NCBI GenBank assembly: GCA_003999685.1 | Contig: CP021222.1 | Span: forward strand, 2,480,001 to 2,544,000 | Length of the DNA stretch: 64,000 nucleotides | Origin: Taiwanofungus camphoratus | Lineage: Eukaryota; Basidiomycota; Agaricomycetes; Polyporales; Taiwanofungaceae | Reading direction: 5' to 3' | Position numbers and translations under genes: made by a program | Notes under the pieces: model-generated | What the model was told of the DNA's origin: nothing | What the model saw: the letters and a program-made list of their open reading frames with translations, nothing else | The model's database searches: none | Shown here: positions 62,604 to 64,000 of the stretch, in pieces | Numbering within the stretch: the first letter of the stretch is position 1 | Layout of the letters: each line of letters begins with the position of its first letter

Positions 62604-64000
62604 CTAGAACAAGCCAACGACTCTGCCTGTCGCAGGGTCGAGGCCAACTTCCCAGAATCCTAGTTTGACCTATAAATACAACATTGAGAAGCCAGCATAA
62701 CTAGACTTCACCTGGACGTGTCCCAAGGCCAGGCATTGTTTGCATATCACCGAGCAAAGGATAGATGAATCCCGCACCAGCAGACAATCGCAATTCTCGG
62801 ATTGGTACAGTGAACCCTATTTCAGCACATGAGTCCTCACTATGACACTTGTTACCAGAACTGAACAGACCTGAAGGCACACCCTTGAGCTTCGGGTCAT
62901 GCGAGAATGAGTATTGGGTCTTAGCCATGCAAACTTTCAGAATCTGGTTAACATCCATGCATCACTAGACAGTTGGTTCAGCATTACTCACTCGGAAGAT
63001 GACCAAAGCCTTGACGAGTGTAAATCTCGACTTGCTTGCGGGCTGCTTCACTGAGCTCGAAACCATCTGCCCCGTAGATTTCCTTGCAGATGATAGCAAT
63101 CTTCTCCTCAATAGGAATGTTCAGGTCGTAGAGGAACTTGAAACCAGAGGGACCCTCGCATGTGGTGATGACTGCTTCCGCAAGTGCACGAGCCCCTGCC
63201 CCACCTTCTGCCCAGTGATTGCTTACAACTGCAGCATCAGCACCACCAGCCAGCGATTGCTCACGAACGAGCTCAAGTTCTGCTGCCGTGTCAGACCTCA
63301 ATTCAAGAGGGGTAAGAGGATTGCAAATAAAGAAGGCAACATTATCACTTACGAGAATTGGTTGATGGCAACGATGACCTTGAGGCCGAACTTGCGCGAA
63401 TTCTGGATGTGCTTCACCAGATTCTTGCAGCCCTCTTTTAGCGTGACCAAATCCTCCTTGGTGTACGTATCGTGGAGCGGTTTGCCAGGGGTAACATCTG
63501 GCCCACCACCATGCATCTTAAGAGCACGAGTAGTCGCGACGATGACAGTTGCATCAGGCTTTAGGCCGCTCACACGGCACTTGATGTTGCAGAATTTCTC
63601 CATGCCCATGTCTGCCCCAAAACCACCCTCAGTGAGAACATATCCGACACGATTGGTGGAGTCGCCCTCCTCGGTGCCTGCAAGTTTGAGAGCGACCCTG
63701 TCCGCCAAAATTGAGGAGTTACCGTGTGCGATGTTCGCGAATGGACCTGCGTGCACGAAGACGGGTGTACCCTATCACAGAGTCAGACATTACTGAAACA
63801 TTTGAAGGAGAGCGCACACCTCCAAAGTTTGCATTAAATTCGGCTTTATGGCGTCCTTCATGAGGACAGCAAGTGCACCTCCAACACCAATGTCATCAGC
63901 GGTGATGGGGTCCCCTTGCTTACTTGTGGCAACGACCATTGCCCCGAGTCTCTCACGCATATCGTCTAGGCCCGTAGTCAGTGCCAGAACCGCCATACAC
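62604..64000 (-). CDS. ADE3: C1-tetrahydrofolate synthase (formate-THF ligase domain), 5' end outside window
   Basis: C-terminal part of the trifunctional folate enzyme; the gene continues beyond 64000. From the window edge inward: [195 protein letters not shown] and [20 protein letters not shown], ending RVVGLF*. These match 10-formyl-THF synthetase of eukaryotic C1-THF synthase. It interconverts one-carbon forms of folate for purine synthesis. Introns fall near 62674-62710, 62831-62868, 62953-62991, 63302-63350 and 63773-63820. Whether the cytosolic or mitochondrial isoform is unknown, because the N-terminus is missing. Confidence 0.94.

Overview
The window is nuclear DNA of a filamentous basidiomycete, most likely an Agaricomycete. 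Genes are split by many 45-70 base introns with GT..AG borders, and the encoded proteins are fungal (Sit4-associated protein, Ilv2, Tyr1, Nur1, fungal-type GH27, PNGase A-like, C1-THF synthase). I read about 19 protein genes, two of them cut by the window ends. No rRNA, tRNA, CRISPR or prokaryotic feature is visible. All exon structures are hand-read from splice signals and reading-frame continuity.

Layout. 0-14 kb: the 3' part of a SAPS-family phosphatase regulator faces a mitochondrial FAH-family hydrolase. A small single-pass membrane protein follows, then an amino-acid block: acetolactate synthase (+), prephenate dehydrogenase (-) and an AAAP amino-acid transporter (-). The two biosynthetic genes share an ATGACTCGA motif upstream, as expected for Gcn4/Cpc1-type control. 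14.4-17.1 kb: a GH27 alpha-galactosidase with microexons. 17.1-31.8 kb: a gene desert of nearly 15 kb, GC-rich in its central and right parts, that holds one convincing gene (a His- and Ser-rich basidiomycete protein at 24.2 kb), a MITE-like element with inverted ends and a 5-base target duplication, CRE-like palindromes and a decayed minisatellite.

31.8-50.6 kb: ordinary gene-dense sequence: Pns1/CTL transporter, class II aldolase, CCCH zinc-finger coiled-coil protein, a membrane-anchored coiled-coil protein, nuclear rim protein Nur1, a C2H2 zinc-finger factor and fructose-1,6-bisphosphatase (with a GC-rich CreA/Mig1-like site and TATA box upstream).

50.6-58.4 kb: an AT-rich island, the most unusual part. 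A many-exon gene encodes a ricin-B-like trefoil, a von Willebrand A-like domain without its metal site, and a second trefoil. It is transcribed away from a small single-trefoil gene (lectin or mycocypin/I66-like inhibitor). Their shared 2.2 kb spacer carries direct repeats with a period of about 300 bases. Beyond it is a stretch I cannot resolve. 58.4-64 kb: a Pmp3-family protein with a long basic tail, a secreted PNGase A-like protein, and the C-terminal part of C1-tetrahydrofolate synthase running off the window end.
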